A DNA stretch of 64,000 nucleotides from Labrenzia sp. VG12 (GTDB taxonomy: Bacteria > Pseudomonadota > Alphaproteobacteria > Rhizobiales > Stappiaceae), in contig NZ_CP022529.1 in assembly GCF_002237595.1 (NCBI RefSeq), forward strand, positions 1,364,001-1,428,000. Reading direction: 5' to 3'. This document shows, one piece after another, positions 63,731 through 64,000 of the stretch (position 1 is its first letter; every line of letters starts with the position of its first letter). The translations under genes were made by a program, and so were the position numbers. The notes below the pieces were generated by a model. The model was not told the origin of the DNA, did no database searches, and saw nothing but the letters and a program-made list of their open reading frames with translations.

Positions 63731-64000
63731 TATGCCGTATCTCCCTTGTCAGCTGTCGCCTGGCTCAGGCTGTCATTGATCATGTCGGCGATCCCGACGC
63801 CGCCGCTTGCTGCCAACTGGGTCGCGACCTGCTCTGCGAGCATCGACTTCCAGATCTCTCCGGAAGATCCCTTGCCGAAGACCTGCTCAGCGTCATCCGG
63901 CAGCATCGTCTCTACAAACTGGGTGAGGATCATCGCTTCAAAATCTTCGCCCGGCGATTGTGCAGCCGTGGCCGCGACCGCCCCATTAGAACGGAAGCTG
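63730..64000 (-). CDS. Rod-binding protein, FlgJ N-domain / CheL type (5' end cut by window)
   Basis: About 90 C-terminal residues are visible; the frame is open to the window edge. The segment FEAMILTQFVETMLPDD is the hallmark of FlgJ N-terminal/CheL-type rod-binding proteins, which help to assemble the rod; it continues with SGEIWKSMLAEQVATQLAASGGVGIADMI. There is no muramidase domain, since the gene ends right after this region, as is usual in alphaproteobacteria. First known gene of the operon with the FlgN-like and FliL-like genes. Confidence 0.85.
   Translation of the reverse strand, partial: SFRSNGAVAATAAQSPGEDFEAMILTQFVETMLPDDAEQVFGKGSSGEIWKSMLAEQVATQLAASGGVGIADMINDSLSQATADKGDTA

Overview
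The window is a high-GC alphaproteobacterial chromosome segment, most likely from the Stappiaceae/Rhizobiales side (Roseibium/Labrenzia/Stappia-like). This rests on gene content and order: a pyruvate dehydrogenase operon whose E1-beta carries its own lipoyl domain, an FtsB/DivIC gene next to pdhA, the sdhE-recG-DUF502 neighbourhood, ppiD-trpD-trpC-moaC-moeA, and a rhizobial-type flagellar locus with an FtcR/Rem-type regulator, a DUF1217 protein and a DUF6468 protein. The genus is an inference; the class is well supported.

Layout. 0-4.7 kb: pdhA-pdhB-pdhC (pdhC cut by the window edge) and ftsB on the minus strand, with pcm divergent. 4.7-5.7 kb: a small low-GC accessory patch holding a lone Imm1-type immunity gene, bounded by the live mfd 3' end and a decayed copy of that same 3' end. 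5.7-13.6 kb: mfd, sdhE, recG, a YrhB/Imm35-like gene, DUF502 and DUF454 membrane proteins. 13.6-17.3 kb: glmU-glmS-ypeA, making and consuming hexosamine precursors. 17.5-20.7 kb: a SPOR-like membrane protein, ccdA and a frameshifted TAXI-type TRAP solute receptor. 21-23.3 kb: accessory stretch with tRNA-Lys(UUU), a DUF393 redox protein and two tandem related small membrane proteins. 23.4-27.7 kb: an RND efflux pump with its lipoprotein adaptor. 27.9-31.8 kb: VOC protein, pyrG, secG, tpiA. 32.0-37.5 kb: ppiD-trpD-trpC-moaC-moeA. 37.5-40.6 kb: a type I secretion ABC transporter and adaptor without a visible substrate. 40.9-46.1 kb: coxG-coxS-coxL-(TPR-like)-coxM, a form II carbon-monoxide-dehydrogenase-like molybdoenzyme. 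46.4-50.2 kb: a histidine kinase and a REC-DUF3369-EAL phosphodiesterase. 50.6-64.0 kb: flagellar genes: ftcR, fliI, an unknown gene, flgF and a DUF1217 protein on the minus strand; motA, fliM, DUF6468, fliN, fliG, flhB and an unknown gene on the plus strand; then flgJ/cheL (cut by the edge), a FlgN-like gene and a FliL-like gene on the minus strand, with a stand-alone acyl carrier protein beside them.

Most of the window is ordinary core genome. The most informative oddities are the imm1 patch with its 41-base displaced mfd 3'-end duplicate, the single-base frameshift in a G/C homopolymer of the TAXI receptor, the unusual S-L-TPR-M arrangement of the form II CODH-like cluster, the FtcR receiver that lacks the expected phospho-acceptor aspartate, and several unrecognised small genes tied by overlap or spacing to the flagellar operons. 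I did not find a CRISPR array, an rRNA operon, a prophage or an intact insertion sequence.
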